Of a DNA stretch of 64,000 nucleotides, positions 17,457-26,387 are shown piece by piece; position 1 is the first letter of the stretch, and each line of letters starts with the position of its first letter. Source of the DNA: JAFTYO01 sp045644765 (GTDB taxonomy: Bacteria; Pseudomonadota; Alphaproteobacteria; RF32; CAG-239); NCBI GenBank assembly GCA_045644765.1, contig JAZRHM010000038.1:124001-188000 (forward strand). The letters run 5' to 3'. A model generated the notes under the pieces. The model searched no databases. It saw only the letters and a program-made list of their open reading frames with translations, and was not told the DNA's origin. The position numbers were made by a program, and so were the translations under genes.

Positions 17457-18827
17457 ATGAAAAAGAATTTTACTTTTTTAGGTATCGTTGCTTTTTTGGT
17501 TTTACTGGTTTATGCAGGAGATAAAAATTCTGAAATATATATTTCTTGGCGTTCTTTTAACAGCCATATATCTTTAAGTTTGTTTATTATTTTACTTGCA
17601 ATAATCAGTGCTTTTATAACTTTACTGAATCATTTGGTACATATTTATTTCAAAAAGCAAGCAGACGAAGTTTTGAAAATTATGCAAAAAACAACCTCTG
17701 ATTATGAGGAAGAAAATATTGTATTAAACAGAAAAGAAATAAATTCAGCGATGATGCTGTTGGTTGAAACAATGACAGCAATCACTGAAGGAGATATGAT
17801 AAAGGCTAAAACATCTTTAGCAGATTTAAAGCAAATTATCGGCAACGATGCTATCATTGATATACTGCTTTTAAAAATCTATAAAGGTGAAAAAAACTTT
17901 GATAAGATGGAAGAACTTTCAGAAAAGATATTATCAAATCCAAACTTACAACTTATAGGTTTTAAAGCAGCTATTGAAGCTCAAATGCAAAAAAAAGAAT
18001 TTGAGCAAGCCCTAAAAAATGCCAATAAAGCTTTTGAAATAAGGCAAGATTTATATTGGGTCATTGAAAGTGCATTTAGTTTACGTGTCAAATCAAAGGA
18101 TTGGGAGGGAGCTTTACAAGTTTTAGACTCCGGTTATCAAAAAAAACTAATCAATCAAGAAAAATATACATCTTTGAAAGCCGTTGTTCTATATGAATTA
18201 GCAAAAAAATCTAAAAAAGATGGTGATAGTATCAACTTTTTCAAATTTTGCTCTCAATCATTTGAATTAGAGCCAAAATTAGTTCCTGTTGCTCTGGCAT
18301 TAGCTGAATATTATATGGAAAATGACAGACAAGTACGAAAAGCTGCAAAAATTTTGAGTAAAATTTGGAAAATAAATCCGACAACCGAAATTGCCGAAGC
18401 TTATCTTAATTTATGGCCGGAAGACACAGACCTTGAAAGAGTTCATCGCATGGAAACTTTGGCTTTAACAAACGGAAAAAATCCTTCCGTAAACAATATA
18501 ATGTTATCAGAATTATACTGTAAAGCAAATTTATGGGCAAAAGCAAAAAGTGAGTTTGAAATATTCTTAATTAATAATCCTGCCACAAAAAAATTAGCAA
18601 AAACCATCGCTTATTATGAGAAAAAAGCTAACAATAATGAGCAAGCCGCCACAAACTGGAAGAAAAAATCTCTCAATTGTGTTGATGACAATATGTGGGT
18701 TTGTTCAGTATGCGGTAAAGTGTCATCTAAGTGGCATTCTTATTGTAAAAAATGTGGCGAAACAGGAAGTTTTGAATGGCACTTATTTGCAATAAAAGAA
18801 AAAGAAAAACAGAAAGAGGAGAAATAA
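17457..18827 (+). CDS. HemY-like TPR membrane protein with C-terminal zinc ribbon
   Basis: Two N-terminal membrane segments (residues 5-22 and 38-62) are followed by the HemY_N region and TPR-like helical repeats over residues 100-390. The last 50 residues contain two Cys pairs (WVCSVCGKVSSKWHSYCKKC), a rubredoxin-like zinc ribbon as in LapB/YciM and alphaproteobacterial HemY proteins. HemY has been linked to tetrapyrrole synthesis through operon position, but may be a scaffold. Here hemC and hemD are absent upstream. It is 22 bases after mic60-like and two bases before the ADP-dependent kinase, forming one operon. Confidence 0.82.
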   Translation: MKKNFTFLGIVAFLVLLVYAGDKNSEIYISWRSFNSHISLSLFIILLAIISAFITLLNHLVHIYFKKQADEVLKIMQKTTSDYEEENIVLNRKEINSAMMLLVETMTAITEGDMIKAKTSLADLKQIIGNDAIIDILLLKIYKGEKNFDKMEELSEKILSNPNLQLIGFKAAIEAQMQKKEFEQALKNANKAFEIRQDLYWVIESAFSLRVKSKDWEGALQVLDSGYQKKLINQEKYTSLKAVVLYELAKKSKKDGDSINFFKFCSQSFELEPKLVPVALALAEYYMENDRQVRKAAKILSKIWKINPTTEIAEAYLNLWPEDTDLERVHRMETLALTNGKNPSVNNIMLSELYCKANLWAKAKSEFEIFLINNPATKKLAKTIAYYEKKANNNEQAATNWKKKSLNCVDDNMWVCSVCGKVSSKWHSYCKKCGETGSFEWHLFAIKEKEKQKEEK

Positions 18828-18829
18828 TT

Positions 18830-20224
18830 ATGGATATGGCAGATTTAAAAAAAATATGGCTAAAAAAATATGCAATTGTTCCCGAACAATTACAAAAGAT
18901 AAAAGAAATAAATTCCGCCGTGACAGCTTTTAATGCCAATATAGATGCCGTTCTCAAAATAACACCGGAATTTTTACAAACTCTGATAAAAAAACTTAAT
19001 TTAACTTTAGCAGAATTAGAAAATATCAAACAAACCAAAATTTATACTCCTCAAGATGTTGTAAAAGGAATTTTTAAATGCTTTAAGAATGGTATTGCAG
19101 AAGAATGGATAACCGAAGAAAAAGCCGTTTACGATTGGCTAAACGAAAACATCGGATACGACCGATTACAAATCGGCGGACAAGGAGGTATTGTTGCCAA
19201 TGCTTTAGCTAATATCGGAATTAAAAAAGTTGTCGCTCATGCAAACTCTCTTCCCAAACTTCAAGCCGAACAATTTGCTAAAAAAGACAACCTATTTTCA
19301 TTTGATGAAAATGCAAATTTAATGCCGGCTCATAAAATAAATCGTTCAAATGACACAGCGCTCATACACTGGATTATAGAATTTAATCGTGGTGATATAT
19401 TAGAAATTGAAGGTCAAAAATTCAAATGTCCTAAATCAAATCGTTTTATTGCCACTTATGATCCGTTAAATTTGAAACTTGTAATAGATAAACCGTTTAT
19501 GGATTATGTGAAAAAAAACGAAAGCGAATATGTTATATTGTCAGGTTTTCACGCACTAACAACAAACAACAACGGTGTAGGTCTCATTGACCAAATTGTT
19601 CCTCAAATTAGACAATGGAAAGAACACAATCTAAACGGAATTTTCCATTTAGAAATTGCCTCTACTCAAGATATAGAAGTAAGAAAAGCTATCGTCTGTA
19701 AAATTGCTCCTTTAATGGATTCTATCGGGATAAATGAACGAGAAGCAATTGATGTTTTGGAAGCAATCGGAGAAACTGATCTGGCTAAAAGATGTTCGGA
19801 AAAAACCACTGCTGAAAATTTGTTTGCCGGAATTGTAAAAATCAAAGAAAGATTAGACATTAAAAGAGTGCAACTACACATGTTCGGACTTTATGTAACT
19901 TTGCAAGATACAGGCTTTAAAATAACTCCCGAACAAAACTTAAAAGGCATGATGACAGCAGCAACTGTTGCGGCAGCAAAAGCCGGAACCGGCACTATAG
20001 AAAACTTATTGTTTGCACATGGCAATACCGTTTCAGATGTAGGTTTGATTGAAGCTGACCGTTTAGCTACTTCTATCGGACAATGTGACCTTGATGTCAA
20101 CGGAATTTCCCGTTATCGCAATTGGGATTTGATTGTTGTACCTACAATCTTAATAGAAAAGCCTATCACTCTTGTCGGAATGGGAGATACAATTTCATCA
20201 GTTTCTTTAGTTGCCGCAAGATAA
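18830..20224 (+). CDS. ADP-dependent glucokinase/phosphofructokinase family protein
   Basis: Start taken at the ATG at 18830 behind AGAGGAG. The 464-residue protein has the complete motif set of the archaeal/eukaryotic ADP-dependent sugar kinases: GGQGGIVANALANIGI (substrate side, about residue 107), FHLEIAST (HXE, about 270), SIGINEREA (NXXE, about 303) and VGMGDTISS (GXGD, with catalytic Asp, near the C-terminus). Family members phosphorylate glucose or fructose 6-phosphate using ADP instead of ATP. Such enzymes are well known in Thermococcales, methanogens and animals and uncommon in bacteria. The gene follows hemY-like by two bases and abuts the convergent response regulator gene. Base composition matches its neighbours. 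Which sugar is used cannot be read from sequence. Confidence 0.87.
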   Translation: MDMADLKKIWLKKYAIVPEQLQKIKEINSAVTAFNANIDAVLKITPEFLQTLIKKLNLTLAELENIKQTKIYTPQDVVKGIFKCFKNGIAEEWITEEKAVYDWLNENIGYDRLQIGGQGGIVANALANIGIKKVVAHANSLPKLQAEQFAKKDNLFSFDENANLMPAHKINRSNDTALIHWIIEFNRGDILEIEGQKFKCPKSNRFIATYDPLNLKLVIDKPFMDYVKKNESEYVILSGFHALTTNNNGVGLIDQIVPQIRQWKEHNLNGIFHLEIASTQDIEVRKAIVCKIAPLMDSIGINEREAIDVLEAIGETDLAKRCSEKTTAENLFAGIVKIKERLDIKRVQLHMFGLYVTLQDTGFKITPEQNLKGMMTAATVAAAKAGTGTIENLLFAHGNTVSDVGLIEADRLATSIGQCDLDVNGISRYRNWDLIVVPTILIEKPITLVGMGDTISSVSLVAAR

Positions 20225-20851
20225 CTAAATTAAGCCCATTTTTTGAGCTGTTACAACAGCCTGTGTTCGATTATTTACTTTTAATGATCTTAACAGTGCA
20301 TTGATGTGTAATTTTACGGTTGCCTCAGAAACCCCCATTTCATAAGCTATTTGCTTATTTGATTTTCCTTGAGCAATTAAATCTAAAACTTGCGATTGTC
20401 GATTCGTAAGAGTTTTACCGTTACTTCTTCCCATATTTGATAAATTCTCGGAAGTGTTTTCAATGAATGCAGGCGGGATATACGTTCCTCCTTCCAAAAT
20501 AAGTTTCAAAGCATTATGCATAATTTTAGGATCTGAACGCTTAGGAATATATCCTTTTATACCTGCTGTTAAAATTTTACGAATATTTCTTATATCTTCC
20601 GATGCAGATATAACAATCAATGCTGCATCAGGCACTTTCTTCTTCAATTCGGCAATTCCGTCTTCCCATTTCATGTCAGGCATATCCAAATCAGCAATAA
20701 TAATATCCGTATCAAATTCTTTATCCAAGATTTTTAAGGCTTGAGAAAAAGTTGCCGCCTGATGCAAAATGATATCAGGATTTATTTCTTCTAAACGCAT
20801 AGCCAGACCATCTCTAAAAAGTGCATGATCATCAGCAATTAAAACTTTCAT
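20225..20851 (-). CDS. NarL/LuxR-family response regulator
   Basis: An N-terminal receiver domain (LIADDHALFRDGL with acidic pair, phospho-acceptor Asp in IIIADLDMPDM at about 55, Ser in VISASE and Lys in IPKRSDP) is joined to a C-terminal LuxR-type helix-turn-helix (LTNRQSQVLDLIAQGKSNKQ, then GVSEATVKLHINALL). 208 residues, normal length. No histidine kinase is adjacent, so it is an orphan. It ends one base from the stop codon of the convergent kinase gene, with no terminator between them. Confidence 0.92.
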   Translation of the reverse strand: MKVLIADDHALFRDGLAMRLEEINPDIILHQAATFSQALKILDKEFDTDIIIADLDMPDMKWEDGIAELKKKVPDAALIVISASEDIRNIRKILTAGIKGYIPKRSDPKIMHNALKLILEGGTYIPPAFIENTSENLSNMGRSNGKTLTNRQSQVLDLIAQGKSNKQIAYEMGVSEATVKLHINALLRSLKVNNRTQAVVTAQKMGLI

Positions 20852-20943
20852 CTTTAGCCCCTCCTTTTATTACAATCTTAAATCAGTCTTTGCAAATATA
20901 ATTGCTAAACATTCTATTTAAAGAGGGGAAACAAAAATTTTAC

Positions 20944-21411
20944 TTATTTTTCTATAGGATCAAGTTCAATATACTCTACTCCTGCTTCCTTAAACATTTG
21001 AGCAGAAAAATCAAGTTTGTCACGCCATGTACCTTTCGGAGTGTTTTCATCAATAATAATTTTATTGGTAACAACTGTTTTTATGCCGGATTGAATTATT
21101 GCTCTTGCACAATCGGTACAAGGAGTATGCGTTGCATACATTACACACCCCTTTAGTGATGTACCGGTAAGACAAGCATTATACACAGCATTTCTTTCGG
21201 CATGTTCAAAAAAATCATACTTTGTGGGACGTTCCATACGTTCTTTAACTTCATCATCAACGCCTCTTACCAATCCGTTATAACCGGTTGCCCTAATTTC
21301 TTTATCCGGACCTACAACAACAGCTCCGGTTTTGGTTGACGGGTCTTTAGACCAAGATGCAATTAAAAAAGCAAGTTCCATAAAGCGATAATGCCATTTA
21401 TCCGAAAACAT
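20944..21411 (-). CDS. dCMP/cytidine deaminase family protein
   Basis: The zinc-dependent deaminase motifs are HAERNAV (HAE, about residue 71) and TPCTDCARAI (PCxxC, about 96), with the ComEB/dCMP deaminase-style N-terminus CSKDPSTKTGAVVV-like segment (SWSKDPSTKTGAVVV) and GYNGLVRGVDDE. Length 155 is typical of deoxycytidylate deaminase, which supplies dUMP for thymidylate synthesis. It is a single gene transcribed away from eno. Confidence 0.88.
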   Translation of the reverse strand: MFSDKWHYRFMELAFLIASWSKDPSTKTGAVVVGPDKEIRATGYNGLVRGVDDEVKERMERPTKYDFFEHAERNAVYNACLTGTSLKGCVMYATHTPCTDCARAIIQSGIKTVVTNKIIIDENTPKGTWRDKLDFSAQMFKEAGVEYIELDPIEK

Positions 21412-21566
21412 AAAAAACCTCCATATAGATACAAATTTATTCCAGTATACCTAGAGTTCAAATAAATACAATAAAAAGTGTATTTTTTAACAGGTAAGGC
21501 TTGACAAGAGAGAAAAAATATCCCAAGTTATGTGCAGTGTTTTTTATAAAATTTAAGGAGAAAAAA

Positions 21567-22844
21567 ATGAGTGCGATTATTGATATTCATGCACGCGAAA
21601 TTTTAGATTCACGCGGTAACCCGACAGTTGAAGCTGATGTTGTTTTACAAAGTGGCGCTTTCGGACGCGCTGCAGTTCCTTCAGGAGCTTCAACAGGTGT
21701 TCACGAAGCTGTTGAATTAAGAGATGGTGATAAATCTCGTTATATGGGCAAAGGTGTAGAAAAAGCCGTTGCTAACGTAAACGACGTTATCTACGATGCT
21801 TTAGCCGGTTTAGAAGCTGAAGACCAAATTGCAATCGATACAACTATGATTGAATTAGATGGCACTGAAAACAAAGGCAAATTAGGCGCTAACGCAATTT
21901 TGGCTGTTTCTATGGCTGTTGCAAAAGCTCAGGCAGAAGAAGCCGGTCTTCCTTTATATCGTTACTTAGGTGGCACAATGGCAAGAACTTTGCCTGTTCC
22001 GATGATGAATATCGTTAATGGCGGTCAACACGCTGATAACCCGATTGATATTCAAGAATTTATGATTATGCCTGTTAGCGCAACTTCCGTTAAAGAAGCT
22101 GTTCGCATGGGTGCAGAAATTTTCCACACATTGAAAAAGAACTTAAAAGCAGCCGGTCACAACACAAACGTTGGTGACGAAGGTGGTTTTGCTCCTAACT
22201 TAAAATCTGCTGAAGAAGCTTTGACATTTATCGTAAAATCTATCTCTGATGCCGGTTTTGTTCCTGGTGATGATGTTGTTCTTGCAATTGATGCTGCATC
22301 TTCAGAATTTTACAAAAACGGTAAATATGAGATGGAAGGTGAAGGAAAATCTTATACTTCTGCTCAAATGGTTGAATTCTATAAAGATTTATGCGAAAGA
22401 TTCCCTATTTTCTCAATTGAAGATGGTATGGCTGAAGACGATTGGGAAGGTTGGAAAATGCTCACAGATGCAATTGGTGACAAAGTTCAACTCGTTGGTG
22501 ATGACTTGTTTGTTACAAACCCAAAACGTTTGGCTATGGGTATTGAAAAAGGTGTTGCAAACTCAATTTTGGTTAAAGTTAACCAAATCGGTTCATTAAC
22601 AGAAACATTAAAAGCTGTTGATTTGGCTCAACGCAACAAATATACAGCTGTTCTTTCTCACCGTTCCGGCGAAACAGAAGACACAACAATTGCTGATATC
22701 GCTGTTGCTACAAACTGTGGTCAAATCAAAACAGGTTCTATGTCAAGAACAGACCGTATGGCAAAATATAACCAACTTATTCGTATTGAAGAAGAATTGG
22801 GCGATATGGCTGTTTATGCCGGCAAATCTATTTTGAAAAAATAA
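21567..22844 (+). CDS. eno: Enolase
   Basis: Start at the ATG at 21567 with AAGGAG seven bases upstream, giving MSAIIDIHAREILDSRGNPT and 425 residues, the expected length. Family residues seen include GASTGVHEAVELRDGD, VPMMNIVNGGQHADN, the metal ligands in VLAIDAASSE, SIEDGMAEDD and QLVGDDLFVTN, and the LSHRSGETEDTTIADIAVA signature. Interconverts 2-phosphoglycerate and phosphoenolpyruvate in glycolysis. Codon use is visibly GC-richer and more biased than neighbours, as for a highly expressed gene. A strong terminator follows. Confidence 0.98.
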   Translation: MSAIIDIHAREILDSRGNPTVEADVVLQSGAFGRAAVPSGASTGVHEAVELRDGDKSRYMGKGVEKAVANVNDVIYDALAGLEAEDQIAIDTTMIELDGTENKGKLGANAILAVSMAVAKAQAEEAGLPLYRYLGGTMARTLPVPMMNIVNGGQHADNPIDIQEFMIMPVSATSVKEAVRMGAEIFHTLKKNLKAAGHNTNVGDEGGFAPNLKSAEEALTFIVKSISDAGFVPGDDVVLAIDAASSEFYKNGKYEMEGEGKSYTSAQMVEFYKDLCERFPIFSIEDGMAEDDWEGWKMLTDAIGDKVQLVGDDLFVTNPKRLAMGIEKGVANSILVKVNQIGSLTETLKAVDLAQRNKYTAVLSHRSGETEDTTIADIAVATNCGQIKTGSMSRTDRMAKYNQLIRIEEELGDMAVYAGKSILKK

Positions 22845-22865
22845 GATTTATCAGAACAATAAAAA

Positions 22866-22897
22866 ATCCGGAAAGCTAAACTTTCCGGATTTTTTTG
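22866..22897 (+). terminator. Terminator of eno
   Basis: 10-bp stem ATCCGGAAAG/CTTTCCGGAT with a 5-base loop, then seven T. Confidence 0.88.
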
Positions 22898-23134
22898 TTA
22901 TGTGTTATTATGTTCCAAACCGATTTTGAGTTGTAAGTTGAGAGCACTTAATATCTTAAACAAATCATTCCAATGATAATTTTTACCTAAACATATTTTA
23001 ATAATAGTTGTTTTAGGTACACATGTCGTAGCTGAAAAAGTTGATATATCAATATCATATTTTAAGATATATCTATTTAATGCAAATCCAACTTGTCTTT
23101 TTAAATTTTGTTTATTTGATATTTTATATTTCAT
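22898..23134 (-). CDS. Small helix-turn-helix protein (Xre/HipB-like)
   Basis: The ATG at 23134 lies nine bases after a GGAG; an in-frame TTG at 23149 is less likely. The 78 residues have a predicted HTH: ALNRYILKYDIDISTFSATT then VPKTTIIKICLGKNYHWNDL, ending in an ALNLQLKIGLE strand as in Cro/C1-type antitoxin regulators. No toxin gene is adjacent. It follows immediately the two tandem structured RNAs on the same strand, separated from the nearer one by that RNA's terminator. Confidence 0.6.
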   Translation of the reverse strand: MKYKISNKQNLKRQVGFALNRYILKYDIDISTFSATTCVPKTTIIKICLGKNYHWNDLFKILSALNLQLKIGLEHNNT

Positions 23135-23164
23135 ATTTTTAAACTCCAAATTTTCTGATTAATA

Positions 23165-23322
23165 AAAAACCACCTTAAAACATTCAAGGTGGGGAGCTCA
23201 AAAACTGTACAAGAACAGACGAGTTTATTCGTGTATAAATACCTTATATCACTCACTCCCCAAAATTTAGGAGTTTTTCTTGTAAGATGTTTTTGAGACA
23301 CCATCACCATTTGGCGATAATG
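23165..23322 (-). ncRNA. Structured small RNA, tandem copy 1
   Basis: About 158 nt on the minus strand with its own promoter (TTGCAA at 23348-23353, 16 bases, TAATAT at 23326-23331) and terminator (CCACCTT/AAGGTGG followed by six T, about 23164-23190). Predicted folding: a 5' hairpin of 11 bp capped by AAAU (GCATTATCGCC with GGTGATGGTGT); a long-range helix CTCAAAAAC/GTTTTTGAG extended by TACAAGAA/TTCTTGTA; inside it an ACTCC/GGAGT hairpin and a small hairpin around CGAATAA; then single-stranded GCTCCCC before the terminator. There is no ORF of useful length. Family not recognised. Confidence 0.75.
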
Positions 23323-23384
23323 CTCATATTATAGATTTTAGATGCTTTTGCAAGTAAAAACTTTTAATATAACTCCGGTTAATA

Positions 23385-23540
23385 AAAAACCACCTTAAAA
23401 CATTTAAGGTGGGGAGCTCAAAAACTGTTAATGTTCAGCTTTCCTTATTCGAGCAAAAGCCTTATATCGGAAACTCCCCTTTACATGGAGTTTTACATTA
23501 AAGATGTTTTTGAAGCACCATTGCCATTTGGCAACAGTGC
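23385..23540 (-). ncRNA. Structured small RNA, tandem copy 2
   Basis: Paralogue of copy 1, about 156 nt, with identical promoter spacing (TTGCAA 23564-23569, TAATAT 23542-23547) and terminator. The paired regions differ by compensating changes: the 5' hairpin becomes GCACTGTTGCC/GGCAATGGTGC and the long helix extension becomes TTAATGT/ACATTAA, while the loops (AAAU), TCAAAAACATCTT, GATATAAGG, CGAATAA and CAGTTTTTGAGCTCCCC are unchanged. It lies directly downstream of parE, which has no other obvious terminator. Confidence 0.75.
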
Positions 23541-23590
23541 TATATTATAGATTTTAGATGCTTTTGCAAGTATATTTTTTATAACTTTTA

Positions 23591-25579
23591 CTAAATATCC
23601 AAATCATCAACAAATTTTGCTCGTTCAACAATAAACTTAAAGCGCAGTTCCGGATTTTTTCCCATAAGTTGTTCAACGCGTCTTCTTGTTTCAAAAGCAT
23701 CTTCTTTACCCTCTTCGGTGCTGGTATTAGGAAGCGTAACTCTTAATAAGATACGATTGTTTTTATCCATAGTGGTTTCTTTTAATTGCATAGCACTCAT
23801 TTCGCCAAGACCTTTAAAACGGCTTATATCCGGCTTTTGATTACCTTTTAACACTTTTGCCAATATTTTATCTTTTTCTTCATCATCTAAAGCATAGTAG
23901 TTTTTGCCGCCAACTACAATTTTATATAAAGGAGGTGTAGCAATATATAAATGTCCGTTTTCTATCAGCTTTGGCATATGTTGATAGAAAAATGTCATTA
24001 ACAAAGACGTAATATGCGCGCCATCAACATCGGCATCAGTCATGATTATGATTTTTTCATAGCGCAAATTTTCCTCTTTGTAGTTTTCTTTAACACCACA
24101 ACCTAAAGCCTCTATCATATCTTTGATCTCTTGATTTTGCGTAATACGCTCAATAGAAGCACTGGCCACATTCAAAATTTTTCCGCGCAAAGGCAAAATA
24201 GCTTGCGTAACTCTGTCACGGCCTTGTTTTGCCGAACCGCCTGCAGAATCTCCCTCAACAATAAAAATTTCGGTATCTTCGGCAGCAGATTGAGAACAAT
24301 CGGCCAATTTTCCGGGTAAACGCAACTTTTTAGTCGGAGTTTTGCGTTGTTGTACTTTTTCCTCTTTACGTTTTTTTCTTAATTCAGCTCTGTCTATAAC
24401 ATATTCAAGTAAAGCTGATGCATTTTCCGGATCAGATGATAACCAGTGATCAAAAGAATCTTTAACTGCATTTTCTACCAAACGAGTTGCTTTTGATGAA
24501 GTGAGCTTATCTTTAGTTTGTCCTTGAAATTGCGGATCGGTAATAAACACCGAAAGCATAATTGCCGCATCACTTAAAAAATCTTCCGCAGTGACATTGG
24601 CAGCCTTTTTAACATTTGCCATATCGGCATATTCTTTTAAGCCTTTAAGCAAAGCATTTTTGAAACCTTGTTCATGTGTCCCGCCAAATGGTGTCACAAC
24701 CGTATTGCAGTACGAATAAGAAAAACCGTTTTCATCTTCAGGCCAAGTGATTGCCCATTCAACACGGCCTTCATCGTTTGCAAGCTCAGAATCTCCTGCA
24801 AACATAGCACGATTGATGGTCGTTCTGCTACCTATTTGATAATTTAAGAAATCTCTCAAACCATTAGGAAAATGAAGCTCATTTTCTAAAGGTGTGGTAT
24901 CACCTTCAGAGATAAGCTCAGGCGCACATTTAAATAAAATTTTGATACCTTTGAACAAAAACGCCTTAGAACGAGCCATACGATAAATACGGTTTGGAAT
25001 AAACGTTGAAGCACCATTAAAAATTTCTTCATCAGGCTTAAATGTTATGCTTGTTCCTCTTCTGTTTGGAGCGTTTCCGATAAATTCTAAAGCGGTTTGA
25101 GGTCTGCCTTTTGAATATACCTGACGATAAAGTTTTTTATCACGAGCAATTTCAACAACAAGTTTTTCGGATAAGGCATTTACAACCGATAAACCAACGC
25201 CATGCAAACCACCGGACACTTTATACACGCTTGATGAAAATTTACCGCCGGAGTGAAGTGTGGTCATAATAACCTCTAAAGCAGATTTTCCGGGATATTT
25301 CGGATGCTCGTCAACAGGAATACCTCGCCCGTTATCTGTTATGGTGATTGAATTGTCGGCATTTAAGCAAACTTCAATTCGATTAGCATAACCTGCAACC
25401 GCTTCATCCATAGAGTTATCCAAAATTTCAGCGACCAAGTGATGAAGCGCTTGTTCATCTGTTCCGCCGATATACATACCAGGGCGATGACGAACCGGCT
25501 CTAAGCCTTCCAAAACTTCAATATCTTGTGCCGAATATTCTGTTTTTGCCACAGTTGTAGATTCAAATAAGTCTGACAT
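23591..25579 (-). CDS. parE: DNA topoisomerase IV subunit B
   Basis: 662 residues, the ParE length, with GHKL motifs (AEILDNSMDEAVAGY, GRGIPVDEHP, GGLHGVGLSVVNALS), TOPRIM motifs (EIFIVEGDSAGGSAKQGRDR, DADVDGAHI) and the C-terminal ISRFKGLGEMSAMQLKETTMD. The Gram-negative GyrB insertion is missing, and the second paralogue at 8.5 kb is GyrB, so this is ParE, which with ParC decatenates chromosomes. parC is not adjacent. A start at 25579 (MSDLFESTTVAKTEYS) follows GAGGAAATA. Confidence 0.96.
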   Translation of the reverse strand: MSDLFESTTVAKTEYSAQDIEVLEGLEPVRHRPGMYIGGTDEQALHHLVAEILDNSMDEAVAGYANRIEVCLNADNSITITDNGRGIPVDEHPKYPGKSALEVIMTTLHSGGKFSSSVYKVSGGLHGVGLSVVNALSEKLVVEIARDKKLYRQVYSKGRPQTALEFIGNAPNRRGTSITFKPDEEIFNGASTFIPNRIYRMARSKAFLFKGIKILFKCAPELISEGDTTPLENELHFPNGLRDFLNYQIGSRTTINRAMFAGDSELANDEGRVEWAITWPEDENGFSYSYCNTVVTPFGGTHEQGFKNALLKGLKEYADMANVKKAANVTAEDFLSDAAIMLSVFITDPQFQGQTKDKLTSSKATRLVENAVKDSFDHWLSSDPENASALLEYVIDRAELRKKRKEEKVQQRKTPTKKLRLPGKLADCSQSAAEDTEIFIVEGDSAGGSAKQGRDRVTQAILPLRGKILNVASASIERITQNQEIKDMIEALGCGVKENYKEENLRYEKIIIMTDADVDGAHITSLLMTFFYQHMPKLIENGHLYIATPPLYKIVVGGKNYYALDDEEKDKILAKVLKGNQKPDISRFKGLGEMSAMQLKETTMDKNNRILLRVTLPNTSTEEGKEDAFETRRRVEQLMGKNPELRFKFIVERAKFVDDLDI

Positions 25580-25709
25580 TATTTCCTCTGTAAAATAACC
25601 AATTATGTTCGCTAAAATATATTGTTTTTATTTAATTCTCAAGTAAAAAACCCTTACAATAAACAAGTTTAAAAAGTAACAAAATTAAAAATTTGTCACA
25701 TAAAACAAT

Positions 25710-26387
25710 CTATCTTTCTATTCTTTTATGTCCACTTTTTATATATTCATCTTTATAGGAAAAGTCAAAATAATAAGGTTTTACCGGATATAATACACTT
25801 TTTCTTTTATTTTTTTGTACATGTTTTTGAATAGCTCTTTTACGTTCCAATCTGCTGACGTACCCATTAATTGTAAGCTTTCCCCCTCCCATAAAGGTTG
25901 TATCGACATAAACCTTTCTTCCTCTATACATAAAATAATTCCACGCATGTCTCGTATTCTCGCTCTTGCGCTCTCTTTCTTCTAAAACATATCCGCTTAT
26001 TATTCCGGACTTAACACCGGTTTCTTTACACATATAATCAAACAAGCGTGCAAAATCATTACATATTCCTACTCTGTTTTTTATAATCTCTTTTAGAGTT
26101 TGACCTTTATAATGTTTTAATAATTTTGTGCCTCTACCATTATTATAAAGATATCTGTCATAAATTATATGCATTGCAATCCAATAAGCAAAAGCCTGAG
26201 CTCTATCATAATCATTTCGCATTGGATATGCGAGATATTTAGCCAGACGTCTGGGATTATTTTCCAATTGTCTTGGAACATTTGCTACAAAATTCATGTA
26301 CCATTCATGGCGTGCATCATAAGCGGAAGCCTCACTTATCAAAAACAAGCTCATTAAAAAAGCAAAAAAAACATACAACTTACGCAT
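25710..26387 (-). CDS. Secreted transglutaminase-like cysteine protease-fold protein
   Basis: ATG at 26387 with AAAGG upstream; an in-frame TTG further upstream is discounted. An N-terminal signal peptide (MRKLYVFFAFLMSLFLISEASA) precedes a transglutaminase-like core with the expected triad: Cys in GICNDFARLFDYM (about residue 108), His in RHAWNYF (about 145) and Asp in VYVDTTFM (about 160). Bacterial proteins of this kind act as periplasmic peptidases or crosslinkers. The tail is Lys/Arg-rich. It stands alone, divergent from rpsB, with an AT-rich 26388-26560 stretch between. Confidence 0.82.
   Translation of the reverse strand: MRKLYVFFAFLMSLFLISEASAYDARHEWYMNFVANVPRQLENNPRRLAKYLAYPMRNDYDRAQAFAYWIAMHIIYDRYLYNNGRGTKLLKHYKGQTLKEIIKNRVGICNDFARLFDYMCKETGVKSGIISGYVLEERERKSENTRHAWNYFMYRGRKVYVDTTFMGGGKLTINGYVSRLERKRAIQKHVQKNKRKSVLYPVKPYYFDFSYKDEYIKSGHKRIER

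Noticed and set aside
23165..23540. Tandem repeats as a CRISPR array
   Set aside because: Only two units of over 150 bp, with internal promoters and terminators and covarying helices; no short direct repeats or spacers.
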